From: an uncultured Oscillospiraceae bacterium
GTDB lineage: Bacteria > Bacillota > Clostridia > Oscillospirales > Oscillospiraceae
DNA length: 57,214 nucleotides
Reading direction: 5' to 3'
Assembly (NCBI GenBank): GCA_934655875.1
Contig: CAKUHB010000014.1
Coordinates: forward strand, 1-57,214
Both the position numbers and the translations under genes were made by a program. Shown here one piece after another: positions 32,459 to 40,945 of the stretch. The notes beneath the pieces were generated by a model. That model had not been told where the DNA came from, searched no databases, and was given only the letters and a program-made list of their open reading frames with translations. How positions within the stretch are numbered: the stretch's first letter is position 1; each line of letters opens with the position of its first letter.

Positions 32459-32713
32459 ATGAAGGTACGCGTTACAAAAAAGCTGGCGGACAGCCCCATT
32501 GAGATCCCCATTCATACGGAGTTTATCAAGCTTCAGGATTTTCTGAAGTTTGCCAACGCCATTGAGTCCGGCGGCATGGCCAAGACCTTCATTCAGGAGG
32601 GCGATGTGCTGGTCAACGGCGAGGTCTGCACCATGCGCGGCAAAAAGCTGCATCCCGGCGACAAGGTCACATTTATGGCAAATACCTGGCTCGTCACGCA
32701 GGAGCAGGCATGA
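32459..32713 (+). CDS. S4-domain RNA-binding protein (YaaA/RlbA type)
   Basis: This 84-residue protein is built around an S4 RNA-binding fold (IKLQDFLKFANAIESGGMAKTFIQEGDVLVNGEVCTMRGKKLHPGDKV). It is the small gene always found between dnaN and recF in Firmicutes (B. subtilis yaaA/rlbA), implicated in ribosome assembly. It overlaps recF by 4 bp (ATGA) and is translationally coupled to both neighbours. Confidence 0.9.
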   Translation: MKVRVTKKLADSPIEIPIHTEFIKLQDFLKFANAIESGGMAKTFIQEGDVLVNGEVCTMRGKKLHPGDKVTFMANTWLVTQEQA

Positions 32714-33828
32714 GGATCGACGCGTTACAGCTCTATGACTTCCGCAATTACACGTCTGCCGCTGTCCAGCTGCACCCCGGCGTCAATCTCATTGTAGGGG
32801 AAAACGCGCAGGGAAAGACGAATCTTCTGGAATCGGTCTTTTATCTGTCGACCGGCCGGAGCTTCCGGACGGCGCGCGGGCAGGAGCTGATCCGCTTCGG
32901 AGCGGAATTTGCAGATCTCAGCTGCCGCCTGCAATCCGGCGGGCGCGAGCAGTCGCTGCGCGCCGTGTTGTTTTCCGGCCGCAGGCCGCGGCAGCTCTAT
33001 ATTGGGGGCGTCAAGCAGCGCTCGGCTGCCAATCTGCCGGGCGTTCTGACGACGGTTCTGTTCTGCCCGGACGATCTTCTGATTTTAAAAAGCGGCGCTG
33101 CCGGGAGAAGAAAGCTCATCGACACTGCGCTTTGCCAGCTGCGGCCCGGCTATGCGCAGGCGCTTGGCGAGTATCAGAAGCTGCTGGACAGCAAGGCTAG
33201 AATATTAAAGGACTATCACGACCGGCCGTCTCTTCTCGAGCCGTTGCCGGAGTTTAATCTGCGCATGGCGCAGGTCGGCGCGATCCTTATTTCCTACCGC
33301 GCCAGATACCTGCGCGGGCTGTCGCAGCAGGCGCAGCTGTATCACGAGGAATTTTCCGGCGGGCGCGAAGCGCTGACACTGGAATATCAGACCGTTTCGA
33401 CCGTGACGGATCCGTTCGCGGAAAAGGCCGTCCTCTTTGACCAGCTGACTGAGCACCAGAAGCAGCACGCGCGTGCGGAGCTGGAATCCGGACAGTGCCT
33501 GTCCGGCCCGCACAAGGACGATTTCGAAGCGAAGCTCGGCGGGCTGTCCGTCAAGTCCTTCGGCTCGCAGGGACAGACGCGGACGGCGGCCATCAGTCTG
33601 AAGCTCGCCGAACGCGAGCTGTTCCGCAGGGACACCGGAGAAGAGCCGGTGCTTTTATTGGACGACGTGCTTTCCGAGCTGGACGCAAAGAGGCAGGATT
33701 TTGTGCTCAATCAGATCAGAACGGGGCAGGTGCTCATCACCTGCTGCGAGCCGGAACGGCTGACAGACGTCGGAAAGAAAATCTTGATCGAGCACGGACA
33801 GATCCGGGAGGACGCAGCATGTATCTGA
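32710..33828 (+). CDS. recF: DNA replication/repair protein RecF
   Basis: This 372-residue SMC-like ATPase loads RecA at gaps. It has Walker A GENAQGKT (30-37), the signature region SFGSQGQTRTAAISLKLAE and Walker B LLLDDVLSELD. The start overlaps the S4 gene, and the end overlaps remB by 10 bp. Length and N-terminus (MRIDALQLYDFRNY) are typical. Confidence 0.96.
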   Translation: MRIDALQLYDFRNYTSAAVQLHPGVNLIVGENAQGKTNLLESVFYLSTGRSFRTARGQELIRFGAEFADLSCRLQSGGREQSLRAVLFSGRRPRQLYIGGVKQRSAANLPGVLTTVLFCPDDLLILKSGAAGRRKLIDTALCQLRPGYAQALGEYQKLLDSKARILKDYHDRPSLLEPLPEFNLRMAQVGAILISYRARYLRGLSQQAQLYHEEFSGGREALTLEYQTVSTVTDPFAEKAVLFDQLTEHQKQHARAELESGQCLSGPHKDDFEAKLGGLSVKSFGSQGQTRTAAISLKLAERELFRRDTGEEPVLLLDDVLSELDAKRQDFVLNQIRTGQVLITCCEPERLTDVGKKILIEHGQIREDAACI

Positions 33829-34109
33829 ACATCGGCGGAGATTTTTCCGTCCGCAGCGAGACCATTGTCGGCGTCTTTGATCTGGATAACACCACCTGCT
33901 CCAAATGGACGCGGAAATTCCTCACGGAAGCGCAGAGGTCCGGCGCCGTCGTCGAAGCGACGGACGAGCTGCCGAAGTCCTTCCTCGTGACGAGCGAATA
34001 TGGCCAGAGCCGCGTCTACCTGACGAAATATAACGCTGCCATTCTGGAAAAACGCATCCAGGAGGCCGGCGAAACCCTATCCCGGCAAAAGGAGAAACAG
34101 TATGAGTGA
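33819..34109 (+). CDS. remB: RemB-like extracellular matrix regulator (DUF370)
   Basis: This 96-residue protein of the DUF370 family begins MYLNIGGDFSVRSETIVGVFDLDN, as in B. subtilis YaaB/RemB, and occupies the same slot between recF and gyrB. RemB influences matrix gene expression in Bacillus. Its role in anaerobic Clostridia is unknown. The start lies within the end of recF, with GGGAGG upstream. The 3' end overlaps gyrB by 8 bp. A longer in-frame extension upstream is antisense-like recF sequence and is not used. Confidence 0.88.
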   Translation: MYLNIGGDFSVRSETIVGVFDLDNTTCSKWTRKFLTEAQRSGAVVEATDELPKSFLVTSEYGQSRVYLTKYNAAILEKRIQEAGETLSRQKEKQYE

Positions 34110-36060
34110 AGAAATCAGGAACATCACCGAAGCGGAAAAGGAATACGACGCCAGTCAGATCCAGGTTCTTGAGGGTCTGGAAGCCGTGCGCAAGCGCCCC
34201 GGTATGTACATCGGCTCGACGAGCAGCTCGGGCCTGCACCATCTGGTCTATGAGATCGTGGACAACGCCATCGACGAAGCGCTCGCGGGCTACTGCAAGC
34301 ATGTCGTCGTGACCATCAACGAGGGCAACACCATCACCGTCACCGACGATGGCCGCGGCATCCCGGTCGATATCCAGCCGCAGACCGGAAGGCCGGCACT
34401 GGAGGTCGTCTATACTGTCCTGCATGCCGGCGGAAAGTTCGGCGGCGGGGGATACAAGGTCTCCGGCGGTCTGCACGGCGTCGGCGCGTCGGTCGTCAAC
34501 GCCCTGTCCGAATGGCTGGAGGTCGAGGTCAGCCGTGACGGGAAGATCTATCAGATGAAGTTCTCCCGCGGCCATATTACCCAGGAAATGCGCGTGATCG
34601 GCACGACGGAGGATCACGGCACGAAGGTCACCTTCAAGCCGGATCCCGAGATGTTCGACACGCTGGAATATGATTACGAGACGCTCCATACCCGCATGCG
34701 CGAGCAGGCATTTCTGAACGCCGGCCTGCACATCACGATCAAAGACGAGCGTATTGAATCCGCCGACAAGCCCGAAAAGGAGCGCGTGGACGCCATGTGC
34801 TACGAGGGCGGCATCCGCGAATTTGTCCAGTGGTACAACCGCCACAAAACGCCCCTGCACGAGCAGGTCATCTACATGTCCGGCACCAAGGGCGACGACA
34901 CGGCGGAGGTTGCGCTGCAATACAACGACTCGTTCAACGCGACGATCGTTTCCTTTGCAAACGACATCCATACGCCGGAGGGCGGCATGCACGAAGAGGG
35001 CTTCAAGCGCGCGCTCACCAATGTCCTCAATGCCTACGGCGTCAAGAAGGGCTATATCAAGGGCGACGACAAGGTCTCCGGCGACGACGTGCGCGAGGGG
35101 CTGACCGCCATCGTCTCCGTCAAGCTGACCGAGGCGCAGTTTGAGGGCCAGACGAAGGCCAAGCTCGGCAATGCCTCCATGCGCACGCTCGTCAGCAATA
35201 TCGTCACGCAGCAGCTGACAGAGTTCCTCGAAGAGAACCCGGCCATCGGCAAGATCATCCTCGATAAGGCCATGATGGCCAACCGCGCGCGCGAAGCCGC
35301 GCGCAAGGCGCGCGAGGCCATCCGCCGCAAGACAGGCCTCGAATCCGGCCAGATGCCGGATAAGCTGCGCGACTGCAACGACACCGACCCGGCTCTCACC
35401 GAGATCTACATCGTCGAGGGCGATTCCGCAGGCGGCTCGGCCACGCAGGGCCGCGATTCCCGCTTCCAGGCGATCCTGCCGCTCTGGGGCAAGATGCTGA
35501 ACGTGGAAAAGGCCAGAGCCGATAAGGTCTACGGCAACGACAAACTCCAGCCCGTCATCACGGCGCTGGGCGCGGGGATCGGCGATGAATTTAATCTTGA
35601 GAAGCTCCGCTATCACAAGGTCATCATCATGGCCGATGCCGATGTCGACGGCAGCCACATCCGAACGCTCCTTCTGACATTCTTCTTCCGCTTCATGCGG
35701 CCGCTCATCGAGCATGGCTATGTCTATTCCGCCGTGCCGCCCCTTTACAAGCTCTCGCGCGGCAAGACGCAGCGCGTCGCGTATTCAGACCCCGAGCGCG
35801 ACCAGATCTCCGCGGAAATGCGCGCCGATAACCCGAATGCAAAGATCGACATTTCCCGCTACAAAGGTCTTGGTGAAATGAACCCGCACGAGCTGTGGGA
35901 GACGACCATGGATCCCACCACGCGCACGCTCCGCCGCATCACGCTCGAGGATGCCGTGCAGGCCGACCAGATCTTTACCGTCCTGATGGGCGAAGAGGTC
36001 GAGCCGCGTAAGGAATTTATCGAGGAAAACGCAAAGTATGTCGTAAATCTCGACATCTGA
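34102..36060 (+). CDS. gyrB: DNA gyrase subunit B
   Basis: This 652-residue type II topoisomerase ATPase subunit has the GHKL ATPase domain (ASQIQVLEGLEAVRKRPGMYIG; DNAIDEA; TDDGRGIP; GGLHGVGASVVNAL), a transducer, and the TOPRIM domain with EGDSAGGS and ADADVDGSHI. PLWGKMLNVEKAR replaces the PLRGK of many bacteria, a variant I associate with Clostridia. It overlaps remB, and gyrA follows after 63 bp. Confidence 0.97.
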   Translation: MSEEIRNITEAEKEYDASQIQVLEGLEAVRKRPGMYIGSTSSSGLHHLVYEIVDNAIDEALAGYCKHVVVTINEGNTITVTDDGRGIPVDIQPQTGRPALEVVYTVLHAGGKFGGGGYKVSGGLHGVGASVVNALSEWLEVEVSRDGKIYQMKFSRGHITQEMRVIGTTEDHGTKVTFKPDPEMFDTLEYDYETLHTRMREQAFLNAGLHITIKDERIESADKPEKERVDAMCYEGGIREFVQWYNRHKTPLHEQVIYMSGTKGDDTAEVALQYNDSFNATIVSFANDIHTPEGGMHEEGFKRALTNVLNAYGVKKGYIKGDDKVSGDDVREGLTAIVSVKLTEAQFEGQTKAKLGNASMRTLVSNIVTQQLTEFLEENPAIGKIILDKAMMANRAREAARKAREAIRRKTGLESGQMPDKLRDCNDTDPALTEIYIVEGDSAGGSATQGRDSRFQAILPLWGKMLNVEKARADKVYGNDKLQPVITALGAGIGDEFNLEKLRYHKVIIMADADVDGSHIRTLLLTFFFRFMRPLIEHGYVYSAVPPLYKLSRGKTQRVAYSDPERDQISAEMRADNPNAKIDISRYKGLGEMNPHELWETTMDPTTRTLRRITLEDAVQADQIFTVLMGEEVEPRKEFIEENAKYVVNLDI

Positions 36061-36061
36061 G

Positions 36062-36094
36062 CATAAAAAAGCCTTCCCCTGGGGGAAGCCGAAC
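36062..36094 (-). repeat. Small hairpin between gyrB and gyrA
   Basis: GCCTTCCCC and GGGGAAGC form a short hairpin preceded by AAAAAA. Read on the minus strand it looks like a terminator with a T6 tail. No minus-strand gene needs one here, so it may instead be a dispersed palindrome or may end antisense transcripts. Plus-strand read-through into gyrA is expected. Confidence 0.4.
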
Positions 36095-36123
36095 TCCTAC
36101 CCTGAAAAGGAGAACCATATTTT

Positions 36124-38637
36124 ATGGCACATAAAAAAGATTACAAGCCCGAGGACATTCTGTTCCCGGAGCAGCATATCGTGCAGTCCGAGCTTGTCCA
36201 TGAGATGAAAAGCTCATATATCGACTACGCCATGTCCGTCATCGTCGGGCGTGCGCTGCCGGACGTGCGCGACGGTCTGAAGCCAGTCCACCGGCGCATT
36301 CTCTACGCCATGTACGAGGATGGACTGACCTCCGATAAACCGTTCAAGAAATCGGCGACCTGCGTCGGCGACGTGCTGGGCCGGTACCATCCGCACGGCG
36401 ACGCATCGGTCTATGACGCGATGGTGCGTCTGGCGCAGGACTTTTCCATGCGCTATCCGCTGGTCGACGGCCACGGCAACTTCGGCTCTGTCGACGGCGA
36501 TCCTCCCGCGGCCTACCGTTACACCGAAGCGAGAATGTCGAAGCTCTGCAACGAAATGCTGCGCGACATCGACAAGGACACCGTCGACTGGGACCCGAAC
36601 TTCGACGAATCGAGAAAAGAGCCGCGCGTCCTGCCGTCCCGCTTCCCGAATCTTCTCGTCAACGGCTCGTCGGGCATCGCCGTCGGCATGGCGACGAATA
36701 TCCCGCCGCACAACCTGCGCGAGGTCATCGACGCCTGCGTCTGCATTCTGGACAATCCGGAAGCGGAGCTGGCCGACCTCATGGAGTACATCAAGGGGCC
36801 GGATTTCCCGACAAAGGGCATGATCATGGGCCGCAGCGGTATCCGGGCCGCGTATGCCACCGGCCGCGGCAAAATCACCATCCGCGCCAGAACGGAGTTT
36901 GAGGAGTTCGGCCAGAACCGCGAGCGCATCATCGTCACCGAGCTTCCGTATCAGGTCAACAAGCGCCAGCTCATCGCCGCCATGGCAGAGCAGGTGCGCG
37001 ACAAGCGGCTCGAGGGCATTTCCGACATCCGCGACGAAACCGACCGCAACGGCATGCGCATTGTCATCGAGCTCAAAAAGGACGCGAACCCGCAGGTCGT
37101 TCTGAACCGGCTCTTTGCCCAGACGCAGATGCAGACCACCTTCGGCGTGACGATGCTGGCGCTGGTCAATAACCAGAAGCAGCCGAAGATTTTGTCTCTT
37201 CGTCACATGCTGGACGAGTATCTGGCGTTCCAGGAGGAGATCATCACCCGCCGGACGCAGTACGATCTCAAAAAAGCGCTCGAACGGCAGCACGTGTTAC
37301 AGGGTCTGCTCATCGCCGAGGATAATATCGACGAGGTCATCAAGACCATCCGCGAAAGCTACGACAACGCAAAGGAGCGCCTGATGGCGCGCTTTGACCT
37401 GTCTGAAATTCAGGCGCAGGTCGTCCTTGACATGCAGCTCAAGCGCCTGCAGGGCCTCGAGCGAGAAAAGCTCGAAGCGGAATATGAGGAGCTGGAAAAG
37501 CGCATCGCGTATTACCGCGAGCTTCTGTCCAACGAGGAGATGCTCAAGGGCGTGCTCAAGGACGAGCTAATCGCCATTCGCGATAAATTCGGCGACGACC
37601 GGAAGACGGAGATCCAGGACGTCGAGGATGAGATCGACATTGAGGATCTCATCGAGGAGGAGCAGTGCGTCTTCACGCTCTCCCACGCGGGCTACTGCAA
37701 GCGTGTTCCGGCTTCGACCTATCGCAGCCAGAAGCGCGGCGGCCGCGGCGTCACGGGTATGACGACGAAGGAAGAGGACTTCGTCGAGGGCGTTTTCTCC
37801 GCGTCTACGCATGACTATATCCTTTTCTTTACGAACCTCGGCAAGGTGCACCGCCGCAAGGGCTATCAGATCCCGGAAGCGGGCCGCACGGCCAAGGGCA
37901 CGAATCTTGTCAATATCCTCCCATTCGAGCCGGGCGAAAAGGTCACGGCCGGCATTACCGTCCACGAATTTGACGAGGATAATCTCGTCTTCGTCACGAA
38001 AAACGGCGTCGTCAAGCGCCTGACGCTCTCAAGCCTGAATACGGCCCGTAAGGCCGGCATCCGCGCACTGACGCTGACCGAGGGCGACGAGCTGATCGCC
38101 GTCATGAAGACCGACGGCAATCAGGATATCATGCTCGCAACGGCGAACGGCATGGCCATCTGCTTTAACGAGAACGATGTGCGCGTCATGGGGCGTGACG
38201 CCGCAGGCGTGCGCGGGATCGCGCTGGACGCAGGCGACTATGTCATCGGCGCAGGCATTGCCGAAAAGGGCAAGCAGCTTTTGACCGTCACCGAGTTCGG
38301 CTACGGCAAGCGCACGCAGATCGAGGAGTATATGCGCCTTGCCGAGGACGGCCAGCGCCGTCCGCAGCAGCGCGGCGGCAAGGGTCTGAAGAACTACAAC
38401 ATCACCGCCAAGACCGGCCGCATCGCGGGCGTCGCCATCGTGGATGACAGCGACGACGTTATGATGATCGAGAGCGGCGGCGTGCTCATCCGTATGGCGG
38501 CAGCCGATATCAACGTCTACAAGCGCGATACGCAGGGCGTCATCCTCATGCGCATCGAGCAGGGCAGCCGCGTGATCTCCGTGGAGCGTCTGGCCCCGGA
38601 GACGGACGAGGAAACGGCGGAGCAGGAAGGCGTATGA
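36124..38637 (+). CDS. gyrA: DNA gyrase subunit A
   Basis: This 837-residue subunit has the breakage-reunion domain with catalytic Tyr133 (YRYTEARM), a coiled-coil tower, and a C-terminal beta-pinwheel holding the GyrA box QQRGGKG. The quinolone region reads HPHGDASVYDAMV. The position equal to E. coli Ser83 is Ala94, and Asp87 is kept as Asp98. AAAAGGAG precedes ATG 36124. The stop overlaps rnhA (ATGA). Confidence 0.97.
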   Translation: MAHKKDYKPEDILFPEQHIVQSELVHEMKSSYIDYAMSVIVGRALPDVRDGLKPVHRRILYAMYEDGLTSDKPFKKSATCVGDVLGRYHPHGDASVYDAMVRLAQDFSMRYPLVDGHGNFGSVDGDPPAAYRYTEARMSKLCNEMLRDIDKDTVDWDPNFDESRKEPRVLPSRFPNLLVNGSSGIAVGMATNIPPHNLREVIDACVCILDNPEAELADLMEYIKGPDFPTKGMIMGRSGIRAAYATGRGKITIRARTEFEEFGQNRERIIVTELPYQVNKRQLIAAMAEQVRDKRLEGISDIRDETDRNGMRIVIELKKDANPQVVLNRLFAQTQMQTTFGVTMLALVNNQKQPKILSLRHMLDEYLAFQEEIITRRTQYDLKKALERQHVLQGLLIAEDNIDEVIKTIRESYDNAKERLMARFDLSEIQAQVVLDMQLKRLQGLEREKLEAEYEELEKRIAYYRELLSNEEMLKGVLKDELIAIRDKFGDDRKTEIQDVEDEIDIEDLIEEEQCVFTLSHAGYCKRVPASTYRSQKRGGRGVTGMTTKEEDFVEGVFSASTHDYILFFTNLGKVHRRKGYQIPEAGRTAKGTNLVNILPFEPGEKVTAGITVHEFDEDNLVFVTKNGVVKRLTLSSLNTARKAGIRALTLTEGDELIAVMKTDGNQDIMLATANGMAICFNENDVRVMGRDAAGVRGIALDAGDYVIGAGIAEKGKQLLTVTEFGYGKRTQIEEYMRLAEDGQRRPQQRGGKGLKNYNITAKTGRIAGVAIVDDSDDVMMIESGGVLIRMAAADINVYKRDTQGVILMRIEQGSRVISVERLAPETDEETAEQEGV

Positions 38638-39071
38638 AGACCGTTACCGTCTACACCGACGGCGCCTGCTCCGGCAATCCCGGCCCCGGCGGCTGGTGCG
38701 CGATCCTGGAGTATCAGGGCCGCGAAAAAATGATCTCCGGCGGCGAGCCGTCCACGACCAACAACCGCATGGAGCTGACAGCCGTCATCGAGGCGCTGCT
38801 GGCTCTGCGGGAGCCGTGCGTCGTGGAGCTGTATTCCGATTCCAAATACGTCATTGACGCGCTGGAAAAAGGCTGGGCGTGGGGCTGGCGGAAAAAGGGC
38901 TGGATCAAATCCGACAAAAAGCCTGCCCTCAACCCGGATCTGTGGGAAATGCTCCTCGGCCTTGTGAGCCAGCACGAGCTGCATTACCACTGGGTCAAGG
39001 GCCACGAATCAAACGAAAAAAATAACCGCTGCGACGAGCAGGCGGTTATCGAGAGCCGGAAGTTCAAATAA
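38634..39071 (+). CDS. rnhA: Ribonuclease HI
   Basis: This 145-residue enzyme degrades the RNA strand of RNA-DNA hybrids. The active-site acids are seen in YTDGACSGNPGPGGW (Asp8/9 region), NNRMELTAVIEAL (Glu), YSDSKYVIDAL (Asp) and near the C-terminal HESNEKNNRCDEQA. The length is that of E. coli RNase HI. Its start overlaps the gyrA stop by 4 bp, so it is the last gene of the dnaA-gyrA run. A terminator follows. Confidence 0.94.
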   Translation: MKTVTVYTDGACSGNPGPGGWCAILEYQGREKMISGGEPSTTNNRMELTAVIEALLALREPCVVELYSDSKYVIDALEKGWAWGWRKKGWIKSDKKPALNPDLWEMLLGLVSQHELHYHWVKGHESNEKNNRCDEQAVIESRKFK

Positions 39072-39100
39072 TCGCAAAAACAGGATTTTTTGACATGCTG

Positions 39101-39134
39101 AAACGGTGTGACCGCGAAGGTCACACCGTTTTTC
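39101..39134 (+). terminator. Terminator of gyrA-rnhA
   Basis: A 13-bp perfect stem (39101-39113 / 39119-39131) and a GCGAA-type loop, ending in TTTTT. Confidence 0.9.
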
Positions 39135-39492
39135 TGCGCTATGGATGGATCCTACAGTGGCGCAGTCAATCAGAGAAAAATTTTTTCGGAATTTTTGCGA
39201 CCAAAGCAAATAAAACCGTACGTATTGGATGAAAGGGAGTGCGAGTCCTTTTGTGGTTATACTGATAGACGGCACAAACTTCAAAATACCAATATAGGGG
39301 TGGTGAATTAGCTGCTATGCTGGCGTACAAAACGCAGTACGGATTTATGCGCTGTTTTTCTTGTTTTGCTCGTTGTTTCTGGAGGTTGCGATTGAAAATC
39401 AACAATTTTAGCGCATAGTCCATACTAAAAAGAGTTGGCTATGCGTATTTCAGGCATTATATTATGAAGAAGTACTAAGGAACACATATTGA
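39135..39492. other. AT-rich intergenic stretch
   Basis: These 358 bp are visibly poorer in G+C than the surroundings and continue into the papain-like gene. Only short frames are present (for example ATG 39229, 22 codons). No terminal repeats, attachment site or RNA gene could be recognised. It probably came in with the papain-like gene or is what remains of a larger insert. Confidence 0.45.
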
Positions 39493-40128
39493 ATGGGAGG
39501 TAAAAATGAAACGACGCAAACCATTACTGAACGTGAAAACTGCGTCAGTCAACTTTCTGCCAATTCTTTACCAAGAGCAGTCGAGACAGAAAAAGTGGTT
39601 TCTGGAGGTTATGATGAAAATTTAGTATACAGCTCGGGAAACTATTCTGGAACCTATTCTACTGATTGTGGTATCAATGCAATTGCCATGTATCTTCGAC
39701 ACCTTGACGAGTACTTCGGCGGCGGATATCTTTTAAGCACATTAACAACAAAAGAAAAATTGAAGATCTCACTTGCTACATACACGAACCGGACCTTGGG
39801 ACAGAGTACAAATTTAACTACAGCACAGTTGGCTACTATCAGTAATGGATATACTGGTGAGTATGGGACATCCCATACTGATATCAGCTCCAGCTCATAT
39901 ACTTGGACAAAGTTCAAGAATACCATCAATAGCGGCTACGGTGTGCCTTGCTACTTGCGTATCGGCGCTGGCGAAACAAGCTATTGGGATTCCGCACATT
40001 TCGTGATTGGTGTTGGCCATACTGCTGGGGCTACATCGACCTCTGGTTCAATCCGCGTGAATAGCGGATGGGTGACCTTGGGATATGTATACATCGGGAC
40101 ATCTATTCCGTCGAATATTGCAAAGTAA
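39493..40128 (+). CDS. Papain-like (C39-type) cysteine peptidase homologue, N-terminus probably defective
   Basis: The frame encodes 211 residues. STDCGINAIAMYL carries the likely catalytic Cys, SAHFVIGVGH the His, and VNSGW the Asn, the triad pattern of bacterial C39-like papain folds. Such proteins are normally exported, but no signal peptide is present here. The good ribosome site GGGAGG (39496-39500) serves ATG 39506 in another frame, which ends after 39 codons. ATG 39493 in the peptidase frame has only a weak site. This looks like loss of the signal-peptide part by deletion or frameshift, so the gene may be a pseudogene. Base use is AT-rich, unlike its neighbours, suggesting transfer. 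Confidence 0.65.
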   Translation: MGGKNETTQTITERENCVSQLSANSLPRAVETEKVVSGGYDENLVYSSGNYSGTYSTDCGINAIAMYLRHLDEYFGGGYLLSTLTTKEKLKISLATYTNRTLGQSTNLTTAQLATISNGYTGEYGTSHTDISSSSYTWTKFKNTINSGYGVPCYLRIGAGETSYWDSAHFVIGVGHTAGATSTSGSIRVNSGWVTLGYVYIGTSIPSNIAK

Positions 40129-40138
40129 GTTTCATACA

Positions 40139-40172
40139 AAAAAGGCAGCGGATATGATTCCACTGCCTTTTT
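40139..40172. terminator. Bidirectional terminator between papain-like gene and tatD
   Basis: AAAAAGGCAG (40139-40148) pairs with CTGCCTTTTT (40163-40172), so each strand ends with a T-run. It serves converging genes. Confidence 0.8.
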
Positions 40173-40183
40173 ATATTACATTT

Positions 40184-40942
40184 TTATATCCGGAAGCAGT
40201 GTTTGGCGTTTTCGGCGGTTGCGGCGGCGACGGCTTCTGGGGAGAGACCGCGCAGCTCTGCAATTTTTTTTGCGACGTACGGGACAAGGCTCGGGTCGCA
40301 GCGGCGGCCGCGGAAGGGCTCCGGGGCCATGTAGGGGCAGTCGGTCTCGATGAGAATGCGGTCCAGCGGGATATTTGCGGCGGTCTCCACGGCCTTGCGC
40401 GCATTTTTGAACGTTACGACGCCTGTGAAGCCGATATACCAGCCTCGCTTTACAAGATCCTTCGCCATCTCATAGCTGCCGGAGAAGCAGTGGAACACGC
40501 CCCGGACGGCCGGAAACTCCTCAAGGATGCGCAGCCCGTCCTCGTGCGCTTCGCGCTCGTGGATGACAACGGGCATGAAAAGCTCCTGCGCCAGCGCGAG
40601 CTGCATGCGGAAGGCGCGCTTCTGCACCTCACGGCCGGGCTCTTCATAATGATAGTCCAGACCGATCTCGCCGATGGCCTTGACGCGTGGATTCTTGCAA
40701 AGCTCGCGATAGACGGCGATCCGCGCTTCGTCTACCTGCTCCGCGTCGTCCGGGTGGCTGCCGACGGCAGCGTGGACCCAGTCAAAGCGCTCCGCCAGCT
40801 GCACGGCCTTTTCCGACGACGCCAGATCATAGCCAATCTCCATCATGCCGGTGACGGACGCGGCCTTCATGTTTTCCACAATAGCGTCAAAGTCCTGTGC
40901 AAAACAGTCCTCGGTCAGATGTGTGTGTGAATCGAAATACAT
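40184..40942 (-). CDS. tatD: TatD-family metal-dependent hydrolase (DNase)
   Basis: This 252-residue TIM-barrel metallohydrolase has metal ligands in SHTHL (His6, His8), GEIGLDYHYE, VIHEREAHED, FHCFSGS and ETDCPYMAPEP, all in standard order. TatD proteins have 3'-5' DNase activity and may also act on D-aminoacyl-tRNA or peptide substrates. It starts 3 bp after the mnmG stop and is cotranscribed with it. Confidence 0.94.
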   Translation of the reverse strand: MYFDSHTHLTEDCFAQDFDAIVENMKAASVTGMMEIGYDLASSEKAVQLAERFDWVHAAVGSHPDDAEQVDEARIAVYRELCKNPRVKAIGEIGLDYHYEEPGREVQKRAFRMQLALAQELFMPVVIHEREAHEDGLRILEEFPAVRGVFHCFSGSYEMAKDLVKRGWYIGFTGVVTFKNARKAVETAANIPLDRILIETDCPYMAPEPFRGRRCDPSLVPYVAKKIAELRGLSPEAVAAATAENAKHCFRI

Positions 40943-40945
40943 GTG

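Noticed and set aside
36124..38637. Intein or insertion in gyrA or gyrB
   Set aside because: Both proteins have normal length and uninterrupted conserved motifs.
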